The position numbers were made by a program, and so were the translations under genes. From NCBI GenBank assembly GCA_000493945.1, contig AWNW01000059.1, positions 1-15,460 on the forward strand: a stretch of DNA of 15,460 bases. Reading direction: 5' to 3'. Under the pieces are notes generated by a model. The model had not been told where the DNA came from. It worked only from the letters and a program-made list of their open reading frames with translations, and ran no database searches. Positions within the stretch are counted from its first letter, which is position 1. Each line of letters begins with the position of its first letter. This document shows positions 7,292 through 14,255 of this stretch, piece after piece. This DNA comes from Candidatus Hydrogenedens terephthalaticus JGI OTU-1 (GTDB lineage Bacteria; Hydrogenedentota; Hydrogenedentia; Hydrogenedentales; Hydrogenedentaceae).

Positions 7292-8038
7292 ATGCCTCAT
7301 TTGTTCTATTTTGTTGTTCCATCAACAACACCTCAAGAAGGTGAAATTATATTACAAGGAGAAGAAGCCCATCACGCTATCCGTGTTGTGAGGATGAAAG
7401 TTGGCGAACCTATTGCGTTTATTGATGGTATGGGGCATAAGTGGCTTGGTGAGGTAGTTCATATTTCTAAGGACACCCTTAAAGCAAAAATAAGACATTA
7501 TCAATACATACCTCCCGAAGAAAAAAAACTTTCCCTTATTATAGGCTGGCTTCACCGTGATAGTGCTATAGAAACTATTCTTAATTATGGAACAGAGTTA
7601 GGTATTTCAGAGTTTCGTTTCTTTCAGGCTGAGCGTTCTACGCGTCCACTTCGTCTATTAGAAAAAGGAAAAAAATGGATAATACAGGCATGTAAAACCA
7701 CAGGGAGGGAATGGTTCCCTAATTTAAGTGTATATAAAAATTTAGAAACAGCCATTACCGATTTTCAAGGGGTACTTTTAATGGCAGCAATACAACCTTA
7801 TTCGGTGTCTATCGAGCAGGTAAGCAATATATCAAACTGTGGATTGATTGTTGGTCCTGAAGGTGATTTGTCGGAAGAAGAAATTAAAATAGCGAAGGAG
7901 CATGGAGCCATTGCTGTTCACTTAGGTCAGAATATCTACCGCAGTGAATTATCTGCTTTATTAGGTTCCGCTCTTATCATGCAACGGCAAAAACGATTTG
8001 AAAAATTACCCCAAAAAGTTTTTTTATTTGACCAGTAA
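7292..8038 (+). CDS. rsmE: 16S rRNA (uracil(1498)-N3)-methyltransferase RsmE
   Basis: This SPOUT-fold enzyme methylates U1498 in the 30S decoding region using SAM. The 248 residues match the family length. An N-terminal PUA-like part carries EEAHHAIRVVRMKVG (24-38). The SPOUT part has TELGISEF....AERS (101-116), a TGREWFP stretch near 137-143, and the knotted SAM site with GPEGDLSEEE (188-197) and LGQNIYRSE (211-219). Compared with the usual GPEGG and LG.RILR.ETA, positions 192 (Asp) and 216-221 vary, but the framework is intact. AAGGG lies about 10 nt before the ATG. It leads a same-strand cluster with the HIT gene 54 bp downstream. Confidence 0.92.
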   Translation: MPHLFYFVVPSTTPQEGEIILQGEEAHHAIRVVRMKVGEPIAFIDGMGHKWLGEVVHISKDTLKAKIRHYQYIPPEEKKLSLIIGWLHRDSAIETILNYGTELGISEFRFFQAERSTRPLRLLEKGKKWIIQACKTTGREWFPNLSVYKNLETAITDFQGVLLMAAIQPYSVSIEQVSNISNCGLIVGPEGDLSEEEIKIAKEHGAIAVHLGQNIYRSELSALLGSALIMQRQKRFEKLPQKVFLFDQ

Positions 8039-8092
8039 TGCTCTTTTTTAGCAAAATAAAAAAAGAATACTAAAAGATATGGAGAAATATTT

Positions 8093-8440
8093 ATGAGTGA
8101 AGATTGTCTTTTTTGCAAAATAGCAAAGAAGGAGATCCCTTCTACAGAGGTTTATTCTGATGAAGAGTTTTACGCTTTCCGCGATATACATCCAGCGGCA
8201 CCTGTGCATGTATTACTCATTCCCCGCAAACATATCGCCCGAATCACAGATGCCCGTGAAGAAGATACCTTACTATTAGGAAAAATGCTGCTTCGTGCTA
8301 ATGAAATTGCCCGACAGGAAGGAATTGCAGAGCCGGGTTTCCGTTATGTGTTAAGTTGTAATGCTCAAGGCGGACAACTCATTTTTCATATTCACCTACA
8401 CATATTAGGTGGTAGAGATTTGGGTTGGCCTCCAGGATAA
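8093..8440 (+). CDS. HIT-family protein (HinT-like purine nucleoside phosphoramidase)
   Basis: The 115 residues match the HinT branch of the histidine-triad superfamily, which hydrolyses AMP-amidates such as AMP-lysine. It begins CLFCKIAKKEIPS, as HinT proteins do, and has RDIHPAAPVHVL (30-41), IPRKHI (43-48), N90 in CNAQGGQ, and the triad HIHLHIL (99-105; H99, H101, H103) followed by the short GW C-terminus. The ribosome site GGAG is 8-9 nt before the ATG. The stop is 2 nt before the chosen aroE start, so the two genes are probably translated as a coupled pair. The physiological substrate cannot be told from sequence. Confidence 0.93.
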   Translation: MSEDCLFCKIAKKEIPSTEVYSDEEFYAFRDIHPAAPVHVLLIPRKHIARITDAREEDTLLLGKMLLRANEIARQEGIAEPGFRYVLSCNAQGGQLIFHIHLHILGGRDLGWPPG

Positions 8441-8442
8441 AT

Positions 8443-9318
8443 ATGACTGAAAATAAAATGATACATATTGATGTAAACACAAAATTATGTGCCGTTATAG
8501 GACATCCTGTTCGGCATTCTTTGTCTCCGACAATTCACAATGCGGGTTTTCAGAGTTTGGGTTTGAATTATGTCTATCTCGCCTTTGATATAACCGATTT
8601 GGAATCCTGTCTGCGTGGCATGCGTGCTATGGATAATTTCCGTGGGATTAGCGTTACCATTCCCCATAAAGAAGCCGTTATTCCTTTTCTTGATGAAATT
8701 GACCCGGTGGCTCAAAAAATTGGAAGTGTTAATACAATTACACATGAAGGAGACAAACTTATCGGAACAATTACGGATGGGACAGGCACTTTAAATGCTT
8801 TCAATCATGCAGGAGTTGACTTAACAAACAAAAAAATCTTATTTTTGGGAGCAGGCGGGGCTGTTCGTGCAGTCGCATTTACATTTGCAGAAAGAGTGCA
8901 ACCTCAACAAATCACCATTTTGGGTAGAACACCTGCCCGTCTGGAAAGGTTACTGAATGACTTAAAAGAGATCTACCCTCATATTAAATTCCAACAAGGC
9001 TATTTACACGAAAATTTTGACCAATATGTAAGTTCTCATGAAATTATCATTCAGGGGACACCTGCTGGAATGACAGGACATTCCGATGAAAAAATAAATT
9101 TTCCTTATAATTTACTAACTCCTAAGCATACAGTACTTGACATGATATACAGACCTTTATATACAGAACTTTTACAGAAAGCCGAAAGTAAAGGTTGTAA
9201 AATAATTACAGGAATAGAGATGCTTTTAGAACAGGCTGCCCTACAATTCGAATTATGGACGGGTTGCCCTGCACCTTTAGATATTATGAGAAAAACTGTA
9301 GAAAAAGTATTGAAATGA
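8443..9318 (+). CDS. aroE: Shikimate 5-dehydrogenase
   Basis: It reduces 3-dehydroshikimate to shikimate with NADPH in the aromatic amino acid pathway. From the ATG at 8443 (291 residues): shikimate site HSLSP..HN (25-33), VTIPHK with catalytic Lys76, GSVNT (94-98), TDGTG with Asp112, the nucleotide-binding GAGGAVRAV (136-144), and the C-terminal GIEMLLEQAALQFELWTG. The usual NTDG is ITDG here; the Asp is kept. A TTG at 8425 in the same frame would overlap the HIT gene, but ATG 8443 has AGGA 5 nt upstream and is preferred; ATG 8458 is a further alternative. It is not next to other aro genes in this window. Confidence 0.94.
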   Translation: MTENKMIHIDVNTKLCAVIGHPVRHSLSPTIHNAGFQSLGLNYVYLAFDITDLESCLRGMRAMDNFRGISVTIPHKEAVIPFLDEIDPVAQKIGSVNTITHEGDKLIGTITDGTGTLNAFNHAGVDLTNKKILFLGAGGAVRAVAFTFAERVQPQQITILGRTPARLERLLNDLKEIYPHIKFQQGYLHENFDQYVSSHEIIIQGTPAGMTGHSDEKINFPYNLLTPKHTVLDMIYRPLYTELLQKAESKGCKIITGIEMLLEQAALQFELWTGCPAPLDIMRKTVEKVLK

Positions 9319-9338
9319 GGTCTGAGATAGTGTATAGT
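9310..9338 (+). promoter_or_regulatory. Candidate promoter of the 66-aa protein gene
   Basis: TTGAAA (9310-9315) and TATAGT (9333-9338) are 17 bp apart, overlapping the 3' end of aroE. The predicted start is about 20 bp before the ATG at 9366, leaving room for the strong AAAGGAG ribosome site. The small gene could therefore be expressed separately from aroE. Confidence 0.45.
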
Positions 9339-9365
9339 TATATGAATAGGAAAGGAGAATAAATT

Positions 9366-9566
9366 ATGAGGGTGCAGTCTTTTATTGGAAAAGCAAGTGT
9401 GGAAGGGCTTCATCAAATGGATAATCTAATTAATGAATGGATTAAGCGAACCCGCCCTAAAATACTACAAATTACACAATGTCCCTGCTCCACTACGAGG
9501 CATGATGGTAGAGACCAGGAAACAATTATTATTGTAACTATCCTTTATCAAGAGAGCGAAGTCTAA
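9366..9566 (+). CDS. Small 66-aa soluble protein, family not recognised
   Basis: This short frame has the best ribosome site of the window (AAAGGAG, 8 nt before the ATG) and its own promoter-like pair, so I take it as real. The protein begins MRVQSFIGKASVEGL, then HQMDNLINEWIKR, then QITQCPCSTTRHDGRD, and ends in a hydrophobic TIIIVTILY strand. This gives a likely beta-alpha-beta pattern with no signal peptide or membrane helix. It contains two Cys (CPC), possibly redox or metal related, but that is a guess. It follows aroE by 47 bp. I faintly recall similar uncharacterised 60-residue proteins in planctomycetes but cannot name a family. Confidence 0.75.
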   Translation: MRVQSFIGKASVEGLHQMDNLINEWIKRTRPKILQITQCPCSTTRHDGRDQETIIIVTILYQESEV

Positions 9567-9648
9567 GGGATTATTTTGATTTTCTGAGAGAGAGGTATTC
9601 ATATTTCGGTTATATATTTTTCAAGTCATTTTGGGGAAAATCTTTCAA

Positions 9649-9676
9649 TTGGAAATAGAATAGTATAAAGTATAAT
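9649..9676 (+). promoter_or_regulatory. Candidate promoter of the EIIA-zinc ribbon gene
   Basis: TTGGAA (9649-9654) and a consensus TATAAT (9671-9676) are separated by 16 bp in the 154-bp gap after the 66-aa gene. The predicted start is near 9683, giving a leader of about 55 nt to the preferred ATG at 9739. Confidence 0.5.
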
Positions 9677-9738
9677 AATATTTATAGTTATCCATAAAAA
9701 TCTACGATAAAGATAAACCTATGAAAAAGGGACAATAC

Positions 9739-10578
9739 ATGGAATTTGATAAATATTTCAACATTAAAACAATTATCCCATCACTTGAAGCCAAAACAAA
9801 ACAAGAAGTTATATCAGCATTAGTTGAAGTAATTGAAAAAGAAAATAAAATACCTGAAGGAGTAAATATTCTTTCTTCAATAATTGAAAGAGAATCGGTT
9901 GACAGCACAGGACTTGGAAATGGTCTGGCTTTACCACATGCGGGCATTCGTGATTTGAACAAAATAATTACAGCAGTTGCTCGTATTCCCGATGGAATTG
10001 ATTTCGTGGCGCAGGACCGCAAACCTGTGTTCTTTTCCATTATGATTTGCTATCCCCCGTCTCAAAATTCTGTCTATTTAAGTTTGGCGGCAAGTATCTC
10101 TAAAGTTTTTCATAAAAAAGAAAACATTCAGGCAATTATGAAACAAACCACAGCCAAAGCAATTTATGAAAAATTATTGGAACTTCTTACCAAATCGGAC
10201 GAACCTTCCAAATTAATCCTTCCTAAAAAGAAAACCTCTGTTAATGAAGAACAACCTGTAGCATCATCTTCGTCTATCCCTGAAATTCATTTACTTATCC
10301 GTTTACAATTGCATGAAGAGGAACTTAAAAACAGTACCCGTGGAAAAAAACAGTTACAGCAGAAGGTGGATAATCTAAGGGCATTAATTTCTGAAAGAAC
10401 CTTACAGCACTATGACAAATTGAAAGCAAAAAGACCGCCAGCAGTTGTTCCAATTGAAGGGGACCGTTGTCATGGTTGTTATATGACTCTGCATACTGAC
10501 TTTGTCCAGAGAGTTCGTCAAGAAACAGATAATTTATATACCTGTCCTACATGCAGACGGTTTGTCTATTGGATTTAA
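9739..10578 (+). CDS. PTS EIIA (PtsN/fructose type) fused to coiled coil and C4 zinc ribbon
   Basis: Counting from the ATG at 9739 (279 residues): residues 1 to about 145 form a PTS EIIA domain of the fructose/nitrogen (PtsN) type, with GLGNGLALPHAG around the phosphorylatable His67. A Lys/Ser-rich linker follows, then a charged helical segment (about 183-232) likely to be a coiled coil. The end is a C4 zinc ribbon with Cys244, Cys247, Cys269 and Cys272 (CHGC...CPTC), followed by RRFVYW, as in zf-RING_7/CT398-like proteins. These modules are normally separate proteins. No EIIB or EIIC is present nearby, so a regulatory rather than sugar-import role is likely. ATG 9739 has AAAGGG 7 nt upstream; ATG 9721 (285 residues) has no ribosome site. 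The cNMP-binding gene follows after 27 bp. Confidence 0.88.
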   Translation: MEFDKYFNIKTIIPSLEAKTKQEVISALVEVIEKENKIPEGVNILSSIIERESVDSTGLGNGLALPHAGIRDLNKIITAVARIPDGIDFVAQDRKPVFFSIMICYPPSQNSVYLSLAASISKVFHKKENIQAIMKQTTAKAIYEKLLELLTKSDEPSKLILPKKKTSVNEEQPVASSSSIPEIHLLIRLQLHEEELKNSTRGKKQLQQKVDNLRALISERTLQHYDKLKAKRPPAVVPIEGDRCHGCYMTLHTDFVQRVRQETDNLYTCPTCRRFVYWI

Positions 10579-10605
10579 TACATTAATAAGTCTTACAATT
10601 TTTTC

Positions 10606-11034
10606 ATGGATAAAAAAGAGATTGAACACCAAATAGTTAATTCTCATCTTTTTCAAGGATTGCATCTTGAAGAAATTCGTAAACTAATTGAGCAGGGATT
10701 GGTTGTTCACTTTAAAAAAGATGAGGTGATATTCTATCAAGGCAGCATAGGTAGTCGCGTGTATCTTATTATTCAAGGTGGTGTTGGTATATACCAGGGA
10801 GAAAAGGAAATTGTTCTATTAGGGGAAGGAGAAATTTTTGGAGAGATGGCTTTATTAACAAAACAACCCCGATCTGCAACTGCAAAAGCAATTAAAGACA
10901 GTTCGTTTTTGGTCTTCAGCGAAACAACTTTTGAAAGATTATTAACAAAAAAAATTGCGGTTCGATTACTTTTGAATATAATCAATATTCTTTGTGAACG
11001 ATTAAAAAATATCAATCAGTCTATTAGAACTTAA
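10606..11034 (+). CDS. Single-domain cyclic nucleotide-binding protein
   Basis: The 142 residues are one CRP/PKA-type cyclic nucleotide-binding domain. A helical N-terminus (F.GL..EEI..L) leads to KKDEVIFYQGSIGSRVYLI.QG, then the phosphate-binding cassette FGEMALLTKQPRSATA (78-93) with the conserved Glu80 and Arg89 that contact the ring phosphate and ribose. The binding residues are intact, so it should bind cAMP, cGMP or a related ligand. No DNA-binding helix-turn-helix or kinase domain follows the C-helix, so it would act by protein contact. Its ATG has no clear Shine-Dalgarno sequence. The gene lies 27 bp after the EIIA-zinc-ribbon gene, which suggests co-transcription and perhaps a shared signalling role (inference). 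Confidence 0.9.
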   Translation: MDKKEIEHQIVNSHLFQGLHLEEIRKLIEQGLVVHFKKDEVIFYQGSIGSRVYLIIQGGVGIYQGEKEIVLLGEGEIFGEMALLTKQPRSATAKAIKDSSFLVFSETTFERLLTKKIAVRLLLNIINILCERLKNINQSIRT

Positions 11035-11069
11035 TATTTGATATATAATTAGTTTTATTATCAAAGAAT

Positions 11070-11098
11070 TTGTAAGTTTCTTTTTTCTTTGTTATTAT
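11070..11098 (+). promoter_or_regulatory. Candidate promoter of the symporter gene
   Basis: TTGTAA (11070-11075) and TATTAT (11093-11098) are separated by 17 bp in the 108-bp gap after the cNMP-binding gene, giving a leader of about 38 nt. Seen by eye only. Confidence 0.4.
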
Positions 11099-11142
11099 TT
11101 TTGCAATATAAAACTTTCCTTAACCAATGAAGGGTTGTTTTT

Positions 11143-12645
11143 ATGTTCACTCATTTTACTTTCCTTGATGCAGGTATCGTAGGTTTTTATCTTCTATTGA
11201 CGATTATTGCAGGATTGGCTGTTCGAAAGTATGTTGGAAAGGTGGAACACTATCTTGTAGCAGGGCGTGAAATGAATCTTTATTTAGGTATTGCATCATT
11301 AGCAGCGACAGAGTTTGGCATTGTTACCTGCATGTATACAGCCCAGAACGGTTTCAAGATGGGATTTGCAGGAGCAACACCAGGCATACTCCAAACTATC
11401 GCTATGCTTGTTGTTGGCATTACAGGTTTTTGTATCAAACCTTTACGCGACGCCGGTGTGATGACCATTCCCGAACTATTTGAAAAACGATTTGGTCCCA
11501 CAATTCGATGGTTAGCCGGCGTGGTTATTGTTCTTGGGGGATTATTAAATATGGGCGTATTTTTACGAACTGGCGGAGAGTTTTTATTGCTTACCGCAGG
11601 ATTTGACCCACAAGCCTTTGCCCAATCATATCATCTTGAAATAATGATGACAATTCTACTCGTCATTGTAGCACTCTATACCGTCCTTGGGGGGATGCTT
11701 TCTGTTCTTGTAACTGACTTTTTACAATTTATCATAATGAGTTTAAGTATGCTGGTAGTTACTGTTTTAATCTTTGCAAAAATTGGCTGGACTCCTTTAG
11801 TAGAAGCGGTGCAAAAACATCATGGTCCTGCGGGGTTTAATCCTTTCTTAATGGAACGAGGATGGGAATTTGTATTGTTTAATCTATGTTTGCAGTTTGC
11901 TGTTGTATTGACATGGCAGGCTGTTATTCAGCGAATTCTTTCAGCAAAAAGCACCAAAACAGGTAAGCAGATTTATATGCATACAAGTTTCTTCTTTACA
12001 GCACGATTTCTTATTCCCGGATTATGGGGAATCGCCGCATTAGCTACCTTAGCACCTGAACAAATTGGAGGAAACACACTTTATGCCATGCCAAAGTTTT
12101 TAAGCACTTTCTTACCTACAGGTCTCATGGGAATTTTGATAGCAGGAATGCTTGCTGCGGATATGTCCACAGATTCTGCTTACATGCTTACATGGGGCGG
12201 GGTTATTTACAACGATATTTTGGCTCCCTTCCGAAGAAAGAAACAATGGTCAGAAAAAAAAGGCGTTCTCATTAATCGTTTTATCGTAGGATGTATCGGC
12301 ATGTTTCTGCTATTTTATGGACTATGGTATCCGCTAAAAGGAAATTTGTGGGACTATTTAGGTGTTACCGGGACTATTTACCTATCCAGTATGTCTGTTT
12401 TGCTAATTGCTTGTTGTTACTGGAAAGACGCTAATAATTGGGGTGCTATGGGGGCTATTATTTTAGGAGCCCTTTTCCCCATCGGATTTTTGGTATTACA
12501 ACAACTTCCCGCAACTGCTGAATGGGCACAACATGTAGGTCCCTATAAATCGGGAATCGCCTCTTATATTGCTTCGGGCACTGCAATGATTATTGGCTCG
12601 TTACTCAAGAAATTTCTGGTAAAAAAGAAAGAACCTTCTTATTAA
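11143..12645 (+). CDS. Sodium:solute symporter (SSS family)
   Basis: This 500-residue inner-membrane protein has about 13 hydrophobic segments. It shows the SSS/SLC5 pattern: an early YLVAGREMNLYLG (37-49) motif, a LAATEFGIVTCMY segment as in helix 1 of the family, PELFEKRFG (112-120), YTVLGGMLSVLVTDFLQFI (the G..A..TD.xQ type signature), and AGMLAADMSTDSAYML in the later core helix. It should import a small solute with Na+. The substrate (sugar, amino acid, vitamin or organic acid) cannot be fixed from sequence. AAGGG is about 8 nt before the ATG. A 49-aa one-helix gene follows 15 bp downstream. The nearby GH109-like gene on the opposite strand makes a sugar possible, but this is weak evidence. 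Confidence 0.92.
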   Translation: MFTHFTFLDAGIVGFYLLLTIIAGLAVRKYVGKVEHYLVAGREMNLYLGIASLAATEFGIVTCMYTAQNGFKMGFAGATPGILQTIAMLVVGITGFCIKPLRDAGVMTIPELFEKRFGPTIRWLAGVVIVLGGLLNMGVFLRTGGEFLLLTAGFDPQAFAQSYHLEIMMTILLVIVALYTVLGGMLSVLVTDFLQFIIMSLSMLVVTVLIFAKIGWTPLVEAVQKHHGPAGFNPFLMERGWEFVLFNLCLQFAVVLTWQAVIQRILSAKSTKTGKQIYMHTSFFFTARFLIPGLWGIAALATLAPEQIGGNTLYAMPKFLSTFLPTGLMGILIAGMLAADMSTDSAYMLTWGGVIYNDILAPFRRKKQWSEKKGVLINRFIVGCIGMFLLFYGLWYPLKGNLWDYLGVTGTIYLSSMSVLLIACCYWKDANNWGAMGAIILGALFPIGFLVLQQLPATAEWAQHVGPYKSGIASYIASGTAMIIGSLLKKFLVKKKEPSY

Positions 12646-12660
12646 AAAGGATTTTTGTAT

Positions 12661-12810
12661 ATGTCTTATTTCTGGTTATTGCTTGCCATATTTTGTATTG
12701 TATGGTATTCTACAATGACTTTTTATGTGGGTGTGCGTGGTTTTTTTGATATAAAAGAGATGCTACTTGCTCTGAAATCAGATGAAACTTCTTCTATAAA
12801 AGAGGAATAA
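12661..12810 (+). CDS. 49-aa single-helix protein, probable small partner of the symporter
   Basis: This short frame reads MSYFWLLLAIFCIVWYSTMT, then FYVGVRGFFDIKEMLLALK and an acidic tail ending KEE. It has one N-terminal membrane helix (about residues 3-25) and a short amphipathic cytoplasmic segment. AAAAGG lies 10 nt before the ATG. The gene starts 15 bp after the symporter stop, so the two are probably one operon. Small one-helix proteins directly after SSS or NSS transporter genes are known as accessory subunits in other bacteria, and the WYSTxTFYVxVRGxxDI pattern fits that type (recalled, not searched). A chance frame is possible, but hydrophobicity, position and ribosome site all agree. 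Confidence 0.75.
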   Translation: MSYFWLLLAIFCIVWYSTMTFYVGVRGFFDIKEMLLALKSDETSSIKEE

Positions 12811-12880
12811 TTTGTAGTGAATTTTTAAATTTGAGGAACACAAGGTATATTTTTATTTGTATTCTTTATATTTTTTGAAT

Positions 12881-14224
12881 TTAACAAGAAGAAAGCCATT
12901 GTTGGGGTAATTGAATAATAGGAATGGGCTGATTGGTTTTCCACCGCCCATTTGTGAAATCAGGAAAATCAACTTTTTTGCCACCTGCAGAAGCGGATTG
13001 CTCTGATAATTCAATGATAGCTGACCAGGTAGCCGAATCATAAACATCCGGAAGGGATGTTTGACCTGTCCGTATAGCACGAACTAATTCTCGCACAGTA
13101 ATGAAATCGCCCAATCCATGTCCGGCTGTAGAACCTCCTGCGGATTCATAAGCAGACCAAATCGGATGGGCATATTTTTTTGTATAAGGTTCAAAATCTT
13201 CCCATGCGTCTTTTTGAGGACTTACATCTTCTAAATATATTTTTTGTAAAGATCCAAAGTAAATCCCCTTTGTCCCCTGAACTCTAAAAATAGAGTCGTA
13301 GGGGCGTGGTAATGATGTGTCATGATATAGAGTAACGGTTTTACCTAAAAATGTCTGGAGTAATGTGGTGTTTATATCACCATGCTTTACCTTCATTCTC
13401 GATAGTTCATGCTCAGGTCCATATTTTTTTACAAAATATTCGTGAATACCGAAAGGCGGAGTTGAAACACTATATAAGGAAGTGAAACGGTCCCCCCTGT
13501 TTATATTAAGCCACTGCGAAATGGGTCCAATGGGATGAGTTGGATAAGTATTACCTATTCTGTCAATAATTCCTTTTCCTCGCCAATTCAATTGACCTTT
13601 CTCATCGGCTAACAGAAATCGGCAATCATGCTGGTATCCACCTTCTGCATGAACAACTTCACCAAAACAACCTTCCCGTATCATACGAAGAATCGTTAAT
13701 GGTTCTTTGAAATAGCATACATTTTCTAACATAAAACAAGGCTGTTTTTGTTTTTCCGAAGTCTCAATTAATTTCCAGCATTCTTTGAGAGTTATTGCAG
13801 CCGGGACTTCAAGAGCCGCTATTTTTCCCGCTTTCATAGACGATATAGCCACTGGAGTATGCCATTCCCATGATGTCGCACATAAGACACAATCTATATC
13901 ATCTCGCTTCACCAAATTTTCGAAATCTGTCTCCCCATTTGTATAAATCTCAGGGGAAAATTTTTGTCGTTGTTCACACAATAATTTTGTTCGTTCTGCA
14001 TGTTCTTTTTTTATATCTGCGATGGCAAGTACTTCAACATCAGAACATTGTGTCAGCAAATCAACCAAGAAATGTCCACGATTACCAACTCCTACAACTC
14101 CAATTCTTGCTTTTTCTTTTATATTTTGCGTTTGTTTCATTATCATACCTATTGATAGTGATGGAGGAATGATTGATACAGTCTTAATAAAGTCTCTCCT
14201 TGACAATTTATTATGGTTTTTCAT
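12881..14224 (-). CDS. Tat-exported Gfo/Idh/MocA-family protein, GH109 (alpha-N-acetylgalactosaminidase) type
   Basis: The 447 residues begin with a twin-arginine signal (SRRDFIK, 8-14, then a hydrophobic run), so a folded, cofactor-bound protein is probably exported. The Rossmann motif GVVGVGNRG is at 42-50. Further on come EVPAA (139-143), LENVCY (166-171), FGEVVHAEGGYQHD (187-200), YPTHPIGPISQWLNINRGD (227-245) and AGHGLGDF near the C-terminus. These last motifs are typical of GH109 enzymes, which cleave alpha-GalNAc by an NAD-dependent redox mechanism, rather than of plain sugar dehydrogenases. Whether it is active on GalNAc is not shown. The ribosome site AAAGGAAAC lies before the ATG. 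It follows the membrane-protein gene by 31 bp on the same strand and converges on the symporter operon. Confidence 0.85.
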   Translation of the reverse strand: MKNHNKLSRRDFIKTVSIIPPSLSIGMIMKQTQNIKEKARIGVVGVGNRGHFLVDLLTQCSDVEVLAIADIKKEHAERTKLLCEQRQKFSPEIYTNGETDFENLVKRDDIDCVLCATSWEWHTPVAISSMKAGKIAALEVPAAITLKECWKLIETSEKQKQPCFMLENVCYFKEPLTILRMIREGCFGEVVHAEGGYQHDCRFLLADEKGQLNWRGKGIIDRIGNTYPTHPIGPISQWLNINRGDRFTSLYSVSTPPFGIHEYFVKKYGPEHELSRMKVKHGDINTTLLQTFLGKTVTLYHDTSLPRPYDSIFRVQGTKGIYFGSLQKIYLEDVSPQKDAWEDFEPYTKKYAHPIWSAYESAGGSTAGHGLGDFITVRELVRAIRTGQTSLPDVYDSATWSAIIELSEQSASAGGKKVDFPDFTNGRWKTNQPIPIIQLPQQWLSSC

Positions 14225-14255
14225 ACAAAGTTTCCTTTATCTGTCACCATAACAA

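Noticed and set aside
8043..8065. CTTTTTT...AAAAAAG hairpin after rsmE
   Set aside because: The stem is almost all A-T and would be too weak; the HIT gene downstream reads on in the same direction.
8425..8427. TTG start for aroE
   Set aside because: It lies inside the HIT gene without its own ribosome site; ATG 8443 has AGGA at good distance.
13870..14172. Plus-strand 100-residue open frame inside the GH109-like gene
   Set aside because: It is antisense to a clearly conserved gene, has Phe/Leu-rich shadow composition and no ribosome site.
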